A DNA stretch of 64,000 nucleotides from Anaerolineales bacterium (GCA_014379595.1 JACMLM010000032.1:34700-98699), one strand, 5' to 3'; counted from the first letter of the stretch, positions 33,159-42,031 are shown. A program made the numbers and translations. The notes: generated by a model not told the origin, from the sequence alone.

Positions 33159-34666
33159 GGTAGTTTTTTAATATAGAGATAGAGTCTGATGTCGTCAAAT
33201 ATTTTAGTTGAAGTAAGTATAAAGTTAATGTTCAAATACTTCAAATCCGGGTGAACATCACCACTTACTACATACTCATCAATGGATTGTTGATAGATAA
33301 TAAATAATACTCGGTTTTTATCCATTGTTGCTGTTTGAATGCTATCGTATGCCTGTATTTGTAAAATTTCTTGAGTTGCTGGGGCAAGCGTATCTGTGGT
33401 ACTTCCGCTTGGGTCTGTTATATATCCCTGAGGCGCTTCGGGACCAAAATATAGGGCGGGCAGATAAGATAACTTGTTAGAGTGAATAACCACATCTCCT
33501 TGCTGAAATTCCGCATCTATTCTCTTGTTCAATGCAGAAAAAGGTCCGTAAGGAAAGCCTGAATAGGTGACATGTTGAAAGAATCCTATTATGGCGGCAA
33601 CGATGATCAATCCAAAGACTGCTATTTGAACTGGGTTCGGCATTTTTGTTTGAGTAAATGCCCAGCTAAGCCAAATACAGAATATCGCATGTGACGGCAG
33701 AAGGGCACGCTCTATATAAACAGGAACGAATTGAGAAATAAGCCAAAGCAGAAGTGGCGGCATAAAGGCAAGGTAAGCCAGCCATATTCCTCGATTTAAG
33801 TCTGTTAATTTATTTTTTCTCGCAAGAATAGTTTGGAATACGGCTAACGTGACAATGATCGTTGAGATCATAAGGCCTGGCAATAGCAATTTATTTGGCA
33901 GTGGCAAATGTGGCAGATAAAATAGAAGGAGGGTGAATAGTTTTTCTACGCCGGGACGTTCCACCCAATAAGATGAATTTACTTTTGAAAATTGCGATGG
34001 CAGATAAATTAGCCACGGCAGATAAAGCAAAATGGAGAACATAGATGCTACAACGACTGCTTTAAATGTCTTCCAATCTTTTTGAATTAATGGAGTGATA
34101 GCCAGCGGAATTAAATAAATGGCTGCAAGATTGTGTGTATATTGAGCCAATGCACTGGATAATGCGAATAAGATCCACCATTTCCAATTTCCATTGCGTC
34201 CGCGTAGAAAGGAAAAAGTTGTAAGAAGAAGCCAGAATGAGAGCAGGCTATACATACGAATTTCTTGAGCAAAATGCACTTGAAAGGGAAGAATAGAAAA
34301 TAGTAAAGCCGTAGTGATGGCAGTTTTGTCGTTGAACAAAATAAGAGCGATATGATAAATTAAAAAAATAGATGCTAGATTGGCAACAATAGAGAATAAT
34401 CTTACAATTGGTATAGTTTGCCCAAAGATTTTCATCCATGCCCAAAGCAAAGTGTAATATCCCAATGGGTGGATATCAGCTGAACCTGCTCCTGTTTGAC
34501 TTAATGTGCCATAGATCATGGCGTTAAGTCCTTTTTCGGAAAACAGAATCGAAAATGCCTCGTCGTACCAAATGGGACGTGAGGCGATTCCAATCAACCT
34601 TATAGCAAAAGCAAAAATCAATATGAAGACAATTTTTGCTTTAGGGTTTTGTAAATAATGGAGCAT
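33155..34666 (-). CDS. GT39-family (PMT/ArnT-like) membrane glycosyltransferase
   Basis: About 503 residues with some 11-12 helices and the first-loop motif 'RPIWYDEAFSILFS', where the Asp-Glu pair is the catalytic signature of GT-C enzymes using a lipid-phosphate sugar. 'GYYTLLWAWMKIFG' and the helix 'LLPSHAIFCIWLSWAF' fit the family. A C-terminal external domain (~390-490) is likely. I used the ATG at 34666 rather than the GTG directly before it. It overlaps the next glycosyltransferase, and both probably act in one surface-glycan pathway. Acceptor unknown. Confidence 0.82.
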   Translation of the reverse strand: MLHYLQNPKAKIVFILIFAFAIRLIGIASRPIWYDEAFSILFSEKGLNAMIYGTLSQTGAGSADIHPLGYYTLLWAWMKIFGQTIPIVRLFSIVANLASIFLIYHIALILFNDKTAITTALLFSILPFQVHFAQEIRMYSLLSFWLLLTTFSFLRGRNGNWKWWILFALSSALAQYTHNLAAIYLIPLAITPLIQKDWKTFKAVVVASMFSILLYLPWLIYLPSQFSKVNSSYWVERPGVEKLFTLLLFYLPHLPLPNKLLLPGLMISTIIVTLAVFQTILARKNKLTDLNRGIWLAYLAFMPPLLLWLISQFVPVYIERALLPSHAIFCIWLSWAFTQTKMPNPVQIAVFGLIIVAAIIGFFQHVTYSGFPYGPFSALNKRIDAEFQQGDVVIHSNKLSYLPALYFGPEAPQGYITDPSGSTTDTLAPATQEILQIQAYDSIQTATMDKNRVLFIIYQQSIDEYVVSGDVHPDLKYLNINFILTSTKIFDDIRLYLYIKKLP

Positions 34667-34694
34667 CACAAAATTTTACCCCAGTCTTACTAGA

Positions 34695-34728
34695 ATCAAA
34701 AACGCCACATATATGTGGCGTTTTTGAT
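34695..34728. terminator. Terminator between sigma factor gene and GT39 gene
   Basis: A near-perfect palindrome, ATCAAAAACGCCACATAT / ATATGTGGCGTTTTTGAT, with T-runs on both strands. It lies just after the sigma-factor stop (34741, minus strand) and before the GT39 start. Confidence 0.82.
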
Positions 34729-34740
34729 TTGATATTTAAT

Positions 34741-35955
34741 TTATTCACCTAGATAATCACGCAATTTGCGTCGAATAGACGGATGGCGTAAGCGGCTTAG
34801 GGCTTGTGCCTCGATTTGTCTCACACGTTCGCGAGTCACGCCCATCTTGCGGCCAACTTCCTCGAGTGTGTAGGCTTGCCCGTCAAGCAAACCATAGCGT
34901 AACTGCAAAATACGAACTTCACGCGGAGGCAATCCGTTTAATACTTCTCCAAGATGTTCGCGCAAGAGATTGTACGTGGCGGTTTCATCTGGTGGTGGGG
35001 CTTCATCATCTTCAATAAAATCACCTAGTACGGAATCTTCTTCGTCGTCTGTGGGCGTTTCCAGTGAAAGCGGACGGCGCGCCACTTGGATCATATTTTC
35101 AATTTTCTTGGGCGGCACATCGAGTGCAACGGCCAACTCGTCCACGCTAGGCTCACGCCCAAGTCTTTGGGTGAGTTGATGCTGTACACGCAGGAGTTTG
35201 TTGATCTGATCTCCCATGTGAACAGGCACGCGGATGGTACGTCCTTGATCAGCAATAGCACGCGTCACAGCCTGACGAATCCACCATGTGGCATAAGTGG
35301 AAAATTTATGCCCGCGGCGATAATCAAATTTCTTAGTCGCACGGATGAGACCGATATTGCCTTCCTGGATCAGATCAAGGAAAGGCACGCCGCGCCCCAT
35401 GTATTTCTTTGCAACTGAGATTACGAGACGGGAATTCGCCGTAATGAGATGTTCACGGGCGCCCCAACCATCTTCAATGGATTGGCGCAGGTCGAGCCTG
35501 CGTTTTGGGGATACGCTTCCTTGAGCAAGTTCTTCACGAGCAGAGCGTCCACGTTCGATGCGCTGAGCTAGTTGCACTTCCTCAACTGCATTTAATAACG
35601 GTACACGGCTGACCTCTTTAAGGTATAAGCCGATAGTATCGTCTGTATCGATATTGGCCAGGTAATCATCCAGAGAAGGATCAGGTAACTGATCAACTTC
35701 ACTGGTTTCTTCCACTGCGGCCAATTCATCTTCTGTCGGTTCAGGTGTGACAGTATCTTCCTGAAAAGGAATGCCCGCGCTTAGAAGGGCCGAAAAAGCT
35801 TCTTCGAGCTGTTCCACATCCTGCTCTGCTTCAGGGAAGAAGTGCAGGATATCGTCCAGCGTTACAAATGATTTTTGGCGGCCCAGTTCAACGAGCCGCG
35901 CAATAGCAGGAAATTCTTCTTCGTCGTCAACGATCAATATTTTCTCTACGTCCAT
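34741..35955 (-). CDS. rpoD: Primary RNA polymerase sigma factor (RpoD/SigA)
   Basis: 404 residues. A short acidic N-terminal region contains part of a region 1.1-like domain ('LDDILHFFPEAEQDVEQLEE'). Region 1.2 is 'TIGLYLKEVSRVPLL', region 2 'LIQEGNIGLIRATKKFDYRR' with 'FSTYATWWIRQAVTRAIADQ' (core binding and -10 recognition), region 3 'LTQRLGREPSVDELA', and region 4 'YTLEEVGRKMGVTRERVRQI' (-35 helix-turn-helix). It has the features of an essential sigma-70 of the Firmicutes/Chloroflexota size class. This agrees with the TTGACA/TAGAAT promoters seen in the window. It stands alone with its own terminator. Confidence 0.96.
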   Translation of the reverse strand: MDVEKILIVDDEEEFPAIARLVELGRQKSFVTLDDILHFFPEAEQDVEQLEEAFSALLSAGIPFQEDTVTPEPTEDELAAVEETSEVDQLPDPSLDDYLANIDTDDTIGLYLKEVSRVPLLNAVEEVQLAQRIERGRSAREELAQGSVSPKRRLDLRQSIEDGWGAREHLITANSRLVISVAKKYMGRGVPFLDLIQEGNIGLIRATKKFDYRRGHKFSTYATWWIRQAVTRAIADQGRTIRVPVHMGDQINKLLRVQHQLTQRLGREPSVDELAVALDVPPKKIENMIQVARRPLSLETPTDDEEDSVLGDFIEDDEAPPPDETATYNLLREHLGEVLNGLPPREVRILQLRYGLLDGQAYTLEEVGRKMGVTRERVRQIEAQALSRLRHPSIRRKLRDYLGE

Positions 35956-36067
35956 TTACACATCCAGCTTTCAATAGTATTTATCAACAAAATCCAGAAT
36001 TAGAATACACTTTTTTAATCTCAAAAGCAATAGCCTTACCTTTCAGATGCCTTGCAGTGCAATTGTA

Positions 36068-36107
36068 TTACGGCTGTTCAGGCTCAATTGAGCCTGAACA
36101 GCCGTAA
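36068..36107. repeat. Perfect 40-bp palindrome
   Basis: Arms TTACGGCTGTTCAGGCTCAA and its exact reverse complement meet without a loop. It lies 22 bases after the stop of the DUF4340-like gene, between it and the sigma-factor gene. No T-run follows on the minus strand. It may act as a terminator or as a binding site. Confidence 0.75.
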
Positions 36108-36129
36108 GTATCCAAGTTTATAAAACCCT

Positions 36130-36837
36130 CTAAGGCGTTGGAGTTGCGGTAGCTGCTTCAGTTGGCGGAACAGGTGTCGCCGTAGCTGGAAGCGCAGTAG
36201 GAGTGGGTGTATACAAATATGGAGGAAAAAACACAAGATTGGCTAATGAGTCGATTCCGCTCAAGCCTGTGATCATCATTTTTTCTTTGTCTACTCGCAC
36301 GTAATAGCCGCTATTGGTTGGTGTGGCATCGCCGACTTCGAGGGTGTGAGTTTTTCCATCAGCATATTCAATAGTAATAACATAGATGGGTTCATTAAGA
36401 CCGAAGATTTCGGGATCACCTTCTACTTCACTGACAACCGTCAAAGCGGATATTTGAGTCGCTGACGCTTCTACCGCACCCTGATCTGCTTCTGCCTCAA
36501 ATGGCAGCTCTATAGCCCAAACATTATTTTCATCACGCGCCACTTTGACAGTTTCTCCATCAGCAGGCTTGATCTCAATGCTGCTGACGTTTCCATTTTC
36601 AGCGCCGAAAACATAAGTAGTTACTTCGCTTGTCGATGTTGTTTCAATATCTGCTGCTTCTTTTTCACGATTAAGGTAAATAGCCAAAAGGACCATCACA
36701 GCTAGTAAAAGAAGAGTAATTACCGTGCCAGCGCGAAATACGGGTTTTTGTTGTTTTGGGCTAGCTGACTCTTTACGCGTTGAACTTGCTTTGCGAGGTG
36801 CCGATTTTTTTGTACTTGTTGTTGTTTTACGAGCCAT
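36130..36837 (-). CDS. DUF4340-like membrane-anchored protein of a Gld-type ABC operon
   Basis: A 235-residue protein. The first ~35 residues are Lys/Ser/Thr-rich, followed by one helix (~36-55) and an external beta-rich domain. In that domain 'VSSIEIKPADGETVKVARDE' and 'PIYVITIEYADGKTHTLEVG', followed by 'SGYYVRVD', are DUF4340 repeats. The C-terminus is a low-complexity Pro/Thr/Ala tail. It is the last gene of an ATPase > permease > GldG-like > DUF4340 operon, the normal composition of this ABC class. Its job is unknown; it may be an extracytoplasmic partner of the GldG-like subunit. Confidence 0.8.
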   Translation of the reverse strand: MARKTTTSTKKSAPRKASSTRKESASPKQQKPVFRAGTVITLLLLAVMVLLAIYLNREKEAADIETTSTSEVTTYVFGAENGNVSSIEIKPADGETVKVARDENNVWAIELPFEAEADQGAVEASATQISALTVVSEVEGDPEIFGLNEPIYVITIEYADGKTHTLEVGDATPTNSGYYVRVDKEKMMITGLSGIDSLANLVFFPPYLYTPTPTALPATATPVPPTEAATATPTP

Positions 36838-36840
36838 TTT

Positions 36841-38436
36841 CTAGCCTCTCTTGCGGCGTGCAAGCCATGAGGAAATTCCAGCGAATATAACTAATCCTGG
36901 CAGTACAAAGATGGCAGTGATCAGCATAACGATAAGCTGCCAATTCTTGATCTGACGGAGGGTACGAGGAGTTGATTGACGTGGTGTGATGTTGAGTAGA
37001 TCTTCCTGTTCAGCGGCCCAATCTACTGAGTTGATGAAGATATTCCCATTTCCAAAAGCATCAAAGGCAACATCAGTAGCGTAAACCGAATTTCCAAAAA
37101 CAACCACACGACCCTTTGTTTCAGTGTTTTCACCGGCTATTGCAAGATTCAAAGGTCCAGGGCGATCTGCCTCAGGGTCAAAGGTCGGAGTTTCTCCTTC
37201 TACGAGTTCCGATTCACCCCAGGATTGATCAGTGGTTAAGATAATAGCTGTCTGAGTTACATTTTCCTTCTCAGCATTGATATCAAGACTGCGTGCCTGA
37301 GGAAGGATCACAATATAATTTTGGGTCAGGTTTTGTGTAATCGGGTGAGTTTGGCTAATTTGTGATGACATTGCCTGAAAGGGATTTTGTGAATTGACAA
37401 GGTCGATCACAATGTCATTGTTCAAAGTAATGCCCCAGTCCGATACCAAATAGTTTGCAAGGGGATCAGGGGAATCACCAAACTCTGTGAAGAAAGACGG
37501 GTCTTCCATCACAACCAGAGAGCCGCCGTTATTCACATAATCTTTGAGCAAAGCTACCTCTTCACTGGTAAGAGGTTTCTTTGGGCCAGCAATAATCACT
37601 GAAAGTGCATCTTCAGGAATGCTGTTGGTTGAAATCAGATTGAGTGTATTAACTGTGTAGTTTTTAGATTCCAATGTGCTTTTTGCAACAGAGAAACTCA
37701 ATTCACCGCCTGCTTCAAGAGCAGCTTCGCCATGTCCTTGCAGGAAATATACTACGCGTGGCTCTGGGCTGATCAGACGAATAAGTGTGCGTGTGAGTTC
37801 AGCTTCAGAAGCGGATGATGCAATTTCTTTCGTTTCGCCCATCTGGAGCAGAATCTTACCATCGCCTGTGATACCTGCTTCACGCGCAGCAACCGGGTCC
37901 AAGTCAGGATTAACGAAGATGTAATCAAAGTTGCCTTTGCTGCCAATCTTGAATTTCGATAAGAGCTCTCCGGCACCTGTCGTATCCAGGTTTGTTGAAT
38001 AGAAGGCTACTGCCTCAACCTTACCGGGCAAAGTTGCGAGAGTTTGTAAAGTTTCTGGGGCGAGAGCATTGGCTTCATCCTCCCATAATGGTTCGCCAGG
38101 GTTTTGGAAAACAATATAGTTCACCACAAAAATGATGCCGACAAATGCCAAAGTGAGGATCAATGAATTTGACCCGTATCGTGCTTGGCGTCCAGAAAAG
38201 AAGCGGCGGATGGTATCTGGTGACATGATTGCGTAAACAGCCAATCCGACAACAATCAACGCAATGCTAATTTGAAAAGTCAGGTTTAATGCAGTCATGC
38301 TTTCGAGAGTCAATGCACTTAGCGAAATCAAAACTTTGGCCGCGCCGGTCAAGACTGCAGCAACAAAAGCGATTAATGCAATTACAAGACCAACAAAGGC
38401 ATACTGGGCCGTAGGGTTTTTCTTTTTACCAGCCAT
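36841..38436 (-). CDS. GldG-like substrate/auxiliary subunit of ABC transporter
   Basis: About 531 residues. Two or three N-terminal helices, a large external domain (~130-490) with 'LPGKVEAVAFYSTNLDTTGA' and 'RVVYFLQGHGEAAL...VIIAGPKKPLTSEEVALLKDY' of the ABC-type GldG/DUF4350 (IFT52-like) fold, and a C-terminal helix. I used the ATG at 38436, since GGAG lies nine bases before it. It shares bases with the permease stop (TAATG). GldG proteins accompany GldA/GldF ABC transporters, first known from gliding Bacteroidetes but widespread in non-gliding bacteria. No gliding function is implied. Confidence 0.85.
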   Translation of the reverse strand: MAGKKKNPTAQYAFVGLVIALIAFVAAVLTGAAKVLISLSALTLESMTALNLTFQISIALIVVGLAVYAIMSPDTIRRFFSGRQARYGSNSLILTLAFVGIIFVVNYIVFQNPGEPLWEDEANALAPETLQTLATLPGKVEAVAFYSTNLDTTGAGELLSKFKIGSKGNFDYIFVNPDLDPVAAREAGITGDGKILLQMGETKEIASSASEAELTRTLIRLISPEPRVVYFLQGHGEAALEAGGELSFSVAKSTLESKNYTVNTLNLISTNSIPEDALSVIIAGPKKPLTSEEVALLKDYVNNGGSLVVMEDPSFFTEFGDSPDPLANYLVSDWGITLNNDIVIDLVNSQNPFQAMSSQISQTHPITQNLTQNYIVILPQARSLDINAEKENVTQTAIILTTDQSWGESELVEGETPTFDPEADRPGPLNLAIAGENTETKGRVVVFGNSVYATDVAFDAFGNGNIFINSVDWAAEQEDLLNITPRQSTPRTLRQIKNWQLIVMLITAIFVLPGLVIFAGISSWLARRKRG

Positions 38437-39179
38437 TAGCGCCATCTCCGAATTTCAATTGCGGTAGTGCCAACGAACAGGCCTAACGCAGTAAGGCTTA
38501 GAAAATAAACAATATCCCCGATATTAATGGTTCCTCTATTCATGGTTTCGAAGAAATGAGTATTTATACTCAAATAACGGAATACCTCTCCGCCTTTTTC
38601 CAAAAAGCCTGCTGGAACACCCACTAGGATCCACAAGAAGAAGAACAATACGAACGTAACGAAGAAAGCTGCAAATTGGTTGGTGAAAATTGCAGAAATC
38701 CCCACGCCTAGCCCGATCAATGCGGCGCTGACGAGAATAACGCCCACATAAGATGAGAATAAAACCTTCATATCGATACCAGGTTCGACAAAGTTATCCA
38801 TAATGATGGGAAACGTCAATGTGACAAGTATGAGCAGAAGAATAAACAGAAATGCTCCCAACCATTTTCCTGCTACAAGTTCAAAATCTCTGACCGGCGC
38901 AGTAAGTAAAAGTTCAAGTGTACCCATACGCGCTTCGTCTGAAAGCAAACGCATGGTAACTGCCGGGCTGAAGAAGATTAATAGGATCACGAACCAATTT
39001 GTTAATGCGTCAGGAGTGGGGGCAGGGCCGCCAAAACTGGATTGCTGTGAGCTTGAAAACATGATGATGGAAAATATGATCCCTACCGGAAAGAGAATGG
39101 CAAATGCCACTACATATGCTATAGGGCTGTTGAAATAATTATCGAATTCGCGCTTTGCGATTGTCCAAATGTTTTTCAT
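38436..39179 (-). CDS. ABC-2 permease, GldF-like
   Basis: A 247-residue permease with six helices, including 'IWTIAKREFDNYFNSPIAYV' at the N-terminus, a motif common to GldF/NosY-like ABC-2 permeases. The segment 'LLSDEARMGTLELLLTAPV' is the coupling loop found in the same group. It follows the ATPase gene by 11 bases and overlaps the next gene. Transported substrate unknown. Confidence 0.9.
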   Translation of the reverse strand: MKNIWTIAKREFDNYFNSPIAYVVAFAILFPVGIIFSIIMFSSSQQSSFGGPAPTPDALTNWFVILLIFFSPAVTMRLLSDEARMGTLELLLTAPVRDFELVAGKWLGAFLFILLLILVTLTFPIIMDNFVEPGIDMKVLFSSYVGVILVSAALIGLGVGISAIFTNQFAAFFVTFVLFFFLWILVGVPAGFLEKGGEVFRYLSINTHFFETMNRGTINIGDIVYFLSLTALGLFVGTTAIEIRRWR

Positions 39180-39190
39180 GGAATCTCTCT

Positions 39191-40117
39191 TTATTTCTTT
39201 TTGGAATCAGAGCCAGTGAGTTCAAGGAAGATTTCCTCGAGGCTCATACCCAGCGGACGTAATTCAAGCAGGTCGTAACCAGCTTTGATGACTTGTTTGG
39301 CTACTTCGGGGCGTACATCTTTACCGGAAGTAAACTCGAATTCCACTGCGCCATCTTCTTTTGTTTCTACGCCTTGCACACCCTTCACTGCCTTGATAGT
39401 CTTGGCAAGTTCATCGCCATCGCCGCGCACGCGCAATATCACACGTTCTGCGCCAATCAGGCGGGCTTGTAAATTTTCAGTTGTATCTTCTGCAACGATC
39501 TTGCCTTTGTTGATAATAAGCACGCGGTCGCAGATATTTTGCGCCTCATTTAAAAGGTGAGTGGATAGCAAAACTGTTCGGTCTTTGCCTATATCGCGTA
39601 TCAGCTTGCGTACTTCCACAACCTGACCGGGGTCAAGGCCGATGGTTGGCTCATCGAGGATCAATACTTCAGGTCTATGGATGAGTGCCTGGGCCAGCCC
39701 AACTCTTTGACGCATACCCTTTGACAGGTTACCGATATATCCATCGGATCGATCACTTAAACCGACCATATCCAACACTTCATCCACACGGTCTTCCACA
39801 TCAGGGATACTGCGCAGGTCGCCCATAAATTTCAAATAATCGAATACAACCATGTCTGTATATAATGGAACAGTTTCAGGTAAATATCCCACACGTTTAC
39901 GAACCTCAAGCGATTCCTCTACTACATCGTACCCGGCCACAATGGCTTCGCCATCGGTAGGCGGCATGTACCCAGTGAGAATGCGCATGGTGGTAGTTTT
40001 ACCAGCGCCGTTCGGGCCGAGGAAGCCCACAATTTCACCTTGCTGTGCATCGAAATTCAGGTTGTTAATGGCGCGGCGTGCACCGTAGTCCTTTGTGAGA
40101 CCACTGACTTTGATCAT
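39191..40117 (-). CDS. ABC transporter ATP-binding protein, GldA/NosF-like
   Basis: 308 residues with the Walker A 'GPNGAGKTTTMRIL' (~35-48), signature 'LSKGMRQRVGLAQAL', Walker B 'VLILDEPTIGLD' and H-loop 'LSTHLLNEAQ'. The C-terminal ~90 residues form the small regulatory domain often seen in this group. It is the first gene of the four-gene Gld-type ABC operon. Its promoter (40209-40238) leaves a ~85-base leader with a hairpin. Class certain, substrate unknown. Confidence 0.93.
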   Translation of the reverse strand: MIKVSGLTKDYGARRAINNLNFDAQQGEIVGFLGPNGAGKTTTMRILTGYMPPTDGEAIVAGYDVVEESLEVRKRVGYLPETVPLYTDMVVFDYLKFMGDLRSIPDVEDRVDEVLDMVGLSDRSDGYIGNLSKGMRQRVGLAQALIHRPEVLILDEPTIGLDPGQVVEVRKLIRDIGKDRTVLLSTHLLNEAQNICDRVLIINKGKIVAEDTTENLQARLIGAERVILRVRGDGDELAKTIKAVKGVQGVETKEDGAVEFEFTSGKDVRPEVAKQVIKAGYDLLELRPLGMSLEEIFLELTGSDSKKK

Positions 40118-40164
40118 TGCCTCTCCTTACGAAAGATGTATTGAATTATTTTTTACCAAACAAA

Positions 40165-40188
40165 AGGCACAACCCGGGGGCGGTGCCT
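40165..40188 (-). promoter_or_regulatory. Leader hairpin upstream of the Gld-type ABC operon
   Basis: On the minus strand AGGCAC ... GTGCCT encloses a G/C-rich loop with CCCGGG and is followed by TTTTGTTT. It lies between the promoter and the ATPase ATG. It could be an attenuator-like terminator or part of a structured leader; no known riboswitch was recognised. Confidence 0.4.
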
Positions 40189-40208
40189 GATATTTATTAC
40201 CGTTGATT

Positions 40209-40238
40209 ACTATACAATAACTCGACTCGCAAAGTCAA
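40209..40238 (-). promoter_or_regulatory. Promoter of the Gld-type ABC operon
   Basis: Minus strand: TTGACT (40238-40233), an 18-base spacer, then TATAGT (40214-40209). Predicted transcription begins near 40202, about 85 bases before the ATPase start. Confidence 0.55.
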
Positions 40239-40284
40239 GCACCTAAATCGTTTCTAATCCAACGCTAATCTATGCGCTCTCGGA

Positions 40285-40290
40285 TATAAT
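40285..40290 (+). promoter_or_regulatory. -10 element of a leaderless alaX transcript
   Basis: A perfect TATAAT ends six bases before the ATG at 40297, putting the transcription start on the initiator codon. No ribosome-binding site is present and no good -35 is seen. Confidence 0.4.
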
Positions 40291-40296
40291 TATTGT

Positions 40297-41016
40297 ATGA
40301 CCAAACTTATTTATCAGACCGATGCGTATATAAAAGATTTCGAAGCCGTTGTTATGCAAATAGACGCGGAAAACCGTAGCGTGATACTTGATCGCTCCGC
40401 TTTTTACCCGGGCGGAGGCGGCCAGCCATGTGACTTTGGTTCATTAGAAATCTCTGGCGTTATCTATCCAGTGGAAAAAGTAAAGAAGCATGGAGATGAC
40501 GTTCATCATTTTCTCGGTGGAGCGACGCCATTGCCCTCTGTTAACTCCGCTTCGCTCGGGAGCTTAGACTGGGTTCGGCGACATCAGTTGATGCGCACTC
40601 ACACAGCCATGCACATCCTATGCGGTACAGTCTTTCGTGATTATGGCGCAAAGGTGACAGGCGGTGAGATGGAACCGCTCAAGGGACGCATGGATTTTGA
40701 ATTTGAAACCATGCATGGTGAGTTGGTGCGCGAGATCGAAGCAGCGGTCAATTATGAGGTACAGCAGGGCCGTGAGATTCGAGTCAATATTTTGCCGCGT
40801 GAAGAAGCTTTCCAAATTCCTGATCTCATCCGCACAAAGATCAATCTTTTGCCTGAAGGAATCATGCAGGTGCGAACCGTGGAGATCGTTGGCCTGGATC
40901 TGCAGGCTGATGGTGGCACACATGTTTTGAATACCTCCGAAGTTGGAAGAATTAAAGTTGTAGATTATAAAAGCAAAGGTGCGATCAATAAAAGGATATA
41001 TGTTGAGGTTGAATAG
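40297..41016 (+). CDS. Alanyl-tRNA editing protein, AlaX type
   Basis: A 239-residue stand-alone editing domain that hydrolyses mischarged Ser- or Gly-tRNA(Ala). The N-terminal part has 'FYPGGGGQPCDFGSL'. The metal site has the paired histidines of 'RTHTAMHILCG' and the later histidine of 'ADGGTHVLNTSEVG'. In AlaRS and many AlaX proteins the residue before GGTH is Cys; here it is Asp, as in a subgroup of AlaX. Length fits the medium (AlaX-M) class, which recognises only the acceptor arm. It may be translated from a leaderless mRNA. Confidence 0.92.
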   Translation: MTKLIYQTDAYIKDFEAVVMQIDAENRSVILDRSAFYPGGGGQPCDFGSLEISGVIYPVEKVKKHGDDVHHFLGGATPLPSVNSASLGSLDWVRRHQLMRTHTAMHILCGTVFRDYGAKVTGGEMEPLKGRMDFEFETMHGELVREIEAAVNYEVQQGREIRVNILPREEAFQIPDLIRTKINLLPEGIMQVRTVEIVGLDLQADGGTHVLNTSEVGRIKVVDYKSKGAINKRIYVEVE

Positions 41017-41126
41017 GCCATATTGGGGAATAAACTGTTTCAGCCGTTGTTGTATAATCCCTGAAATTACCCAATACGGTAAATTTGGTAGAGTGATTTG
41101 CCAAAAATTCAAAGGAGAATGTAAAG

Positions 41127-41540
41127 ATGAAATCCAATAAACTTTCTATACTACTTGCTGTTACTGCCTTAATTATTTCTACCCTGGCGTGTGCTGTTGG
41201 CGAGCCAGGCCTGAGCAACGTCCGTACGGCGAAAGATCAGGACGGTAATGAGACTACTTCTGTTTTTGCCACAACAGATACCATATATGTTGTCAGCGAT
41301 TTGTCAAATGGCGTGGTGGGAAATGTTGTTAGCTCCAAATGGTATGCTGTTGATGTAGCCGATACTGAGCCGAATCTGCTGCTCGATGAAGTGGATATTA
41401 CAATTGATGAGGATAAAAGCTATTCCTTGTATTTTTATTTCCCACCTCCACTTGATGGCCAGTGGCCCGTCGGCACATACAAAGTTGAAGTTTATTTCAA
41501 CGGCGTATTGAATAGCACGGTTGATTTTACAGTTCAATAA
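41127..41540 (+). CDS. Small lipoprotein, paralogue 1
   Basis: 137 residues with a signal peptide ending in the lipobox 'ISTLAC', then a ~115-residue beta-rich domain: 'LSNVRTAKDQDGNETTSVFAT', 'SKWYAVDV', 'WPVGTYKVEVYFNG' and a final strand 'STVDFTVQ'. This layout is an Ig-like fold often placed on the outer face of the membrane. Its paralogue follows 69 bases later. AAGGAGA precedes the ATG. The family is unnamed to me and the function unknown. TATAAT at 41053-41058 may be the -10 element. Confidence 0.75.
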   Translation: MKSNKLSILLAVTALIISTLACAVGEPGLSNVRTAKDQDGNETTSVFATTDTIYVVSDLSNGVVGNVVSSKWYAVDVADTEPNLLLDEVDITIDEDKSYSLYFYFPPPLDGQWPVGTYKVEVYFNGVLNSTVDFTVQ

Positions 41541-41609
41541 TTTGCTTTAGAAGTTTAATGCCTGCAATCGGGTAGAGATTCCGCCCAAAAAATCAAGGAG
41601 AGTGTAAAG

Positions 41610-42017
41610 ATGAAAATTAAAAAATATTCTATTTTATTTGCTTTTGTCGTGTTGCTTGCTTCTGTTCTAGCCTGCGGGTCCAGCGCTCCGGCTGGCGTGT
41701 CAAACGTATATATGGCTAACGATGCGGATGGCAATAACAAAACCACTACATTTGCGTCAACCGACATTATTTATGTTTTTTTTGATGTGAATCAGGTCGA
41801 GTCGGGTGCACAGTTCCAGATCAAGTGGTATGCTCTCAATATAGAAGGTCAGGACCCAGCTGAAGCATTTCTTGTGACTGACTATACCTATACTGGTGAA
41901 GCAGTCGTATTTGCGCAGATGGAAAGTACCCAGGGCGGTTTTCCTGCTGGGCAGTATAAAGTTGAAATTTATTTGAACGGAGCGAAAGTCGGCGAACAGC
42001 CATTTACGATCCAGTAA
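41610..42017 (+). CDS. Small lipoprotein, paralogue 2
   Basis: 135 residues. The signal peptide ends in the lipobox 'ASVLAC'. The body repeats the plan of the preceding gene: 'VSNVYMANDADGNNKTTTFAS', 'QIKWYALNIEG', 'FPAGQYKVEIYLNG' and 'EQPFTIQ', so the two genes arose by tandem duplication and have since diverged. AAGGAG lies a few bases before the ATG. A strong terminator follows, so the two lipoproteins likely form one unit. Function unknown. Confidence 0.75.
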   Translation: MKIKKYSILFAFVVLLASVLACGSSAPAGVSNVYMANDADGNNKTTTFASTDIIYVFFDVNQVESGAQFQIKWYALNIEGQDPAEAFLVTDYTYTGEAVVFAQMESTQGGFPAGQYKVEIYLNGAKVGEQPFTIQ

Positions 42018-42031
42018 TTTGTTTTAAAAAT

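Noticed and set aside
36841..40117. Evidence for gliding motility from Gld-like genes
   Set aside because: GldA/F/G-like ABC systems are widespread in non-gliding bacteria, and no other gld genes are present.
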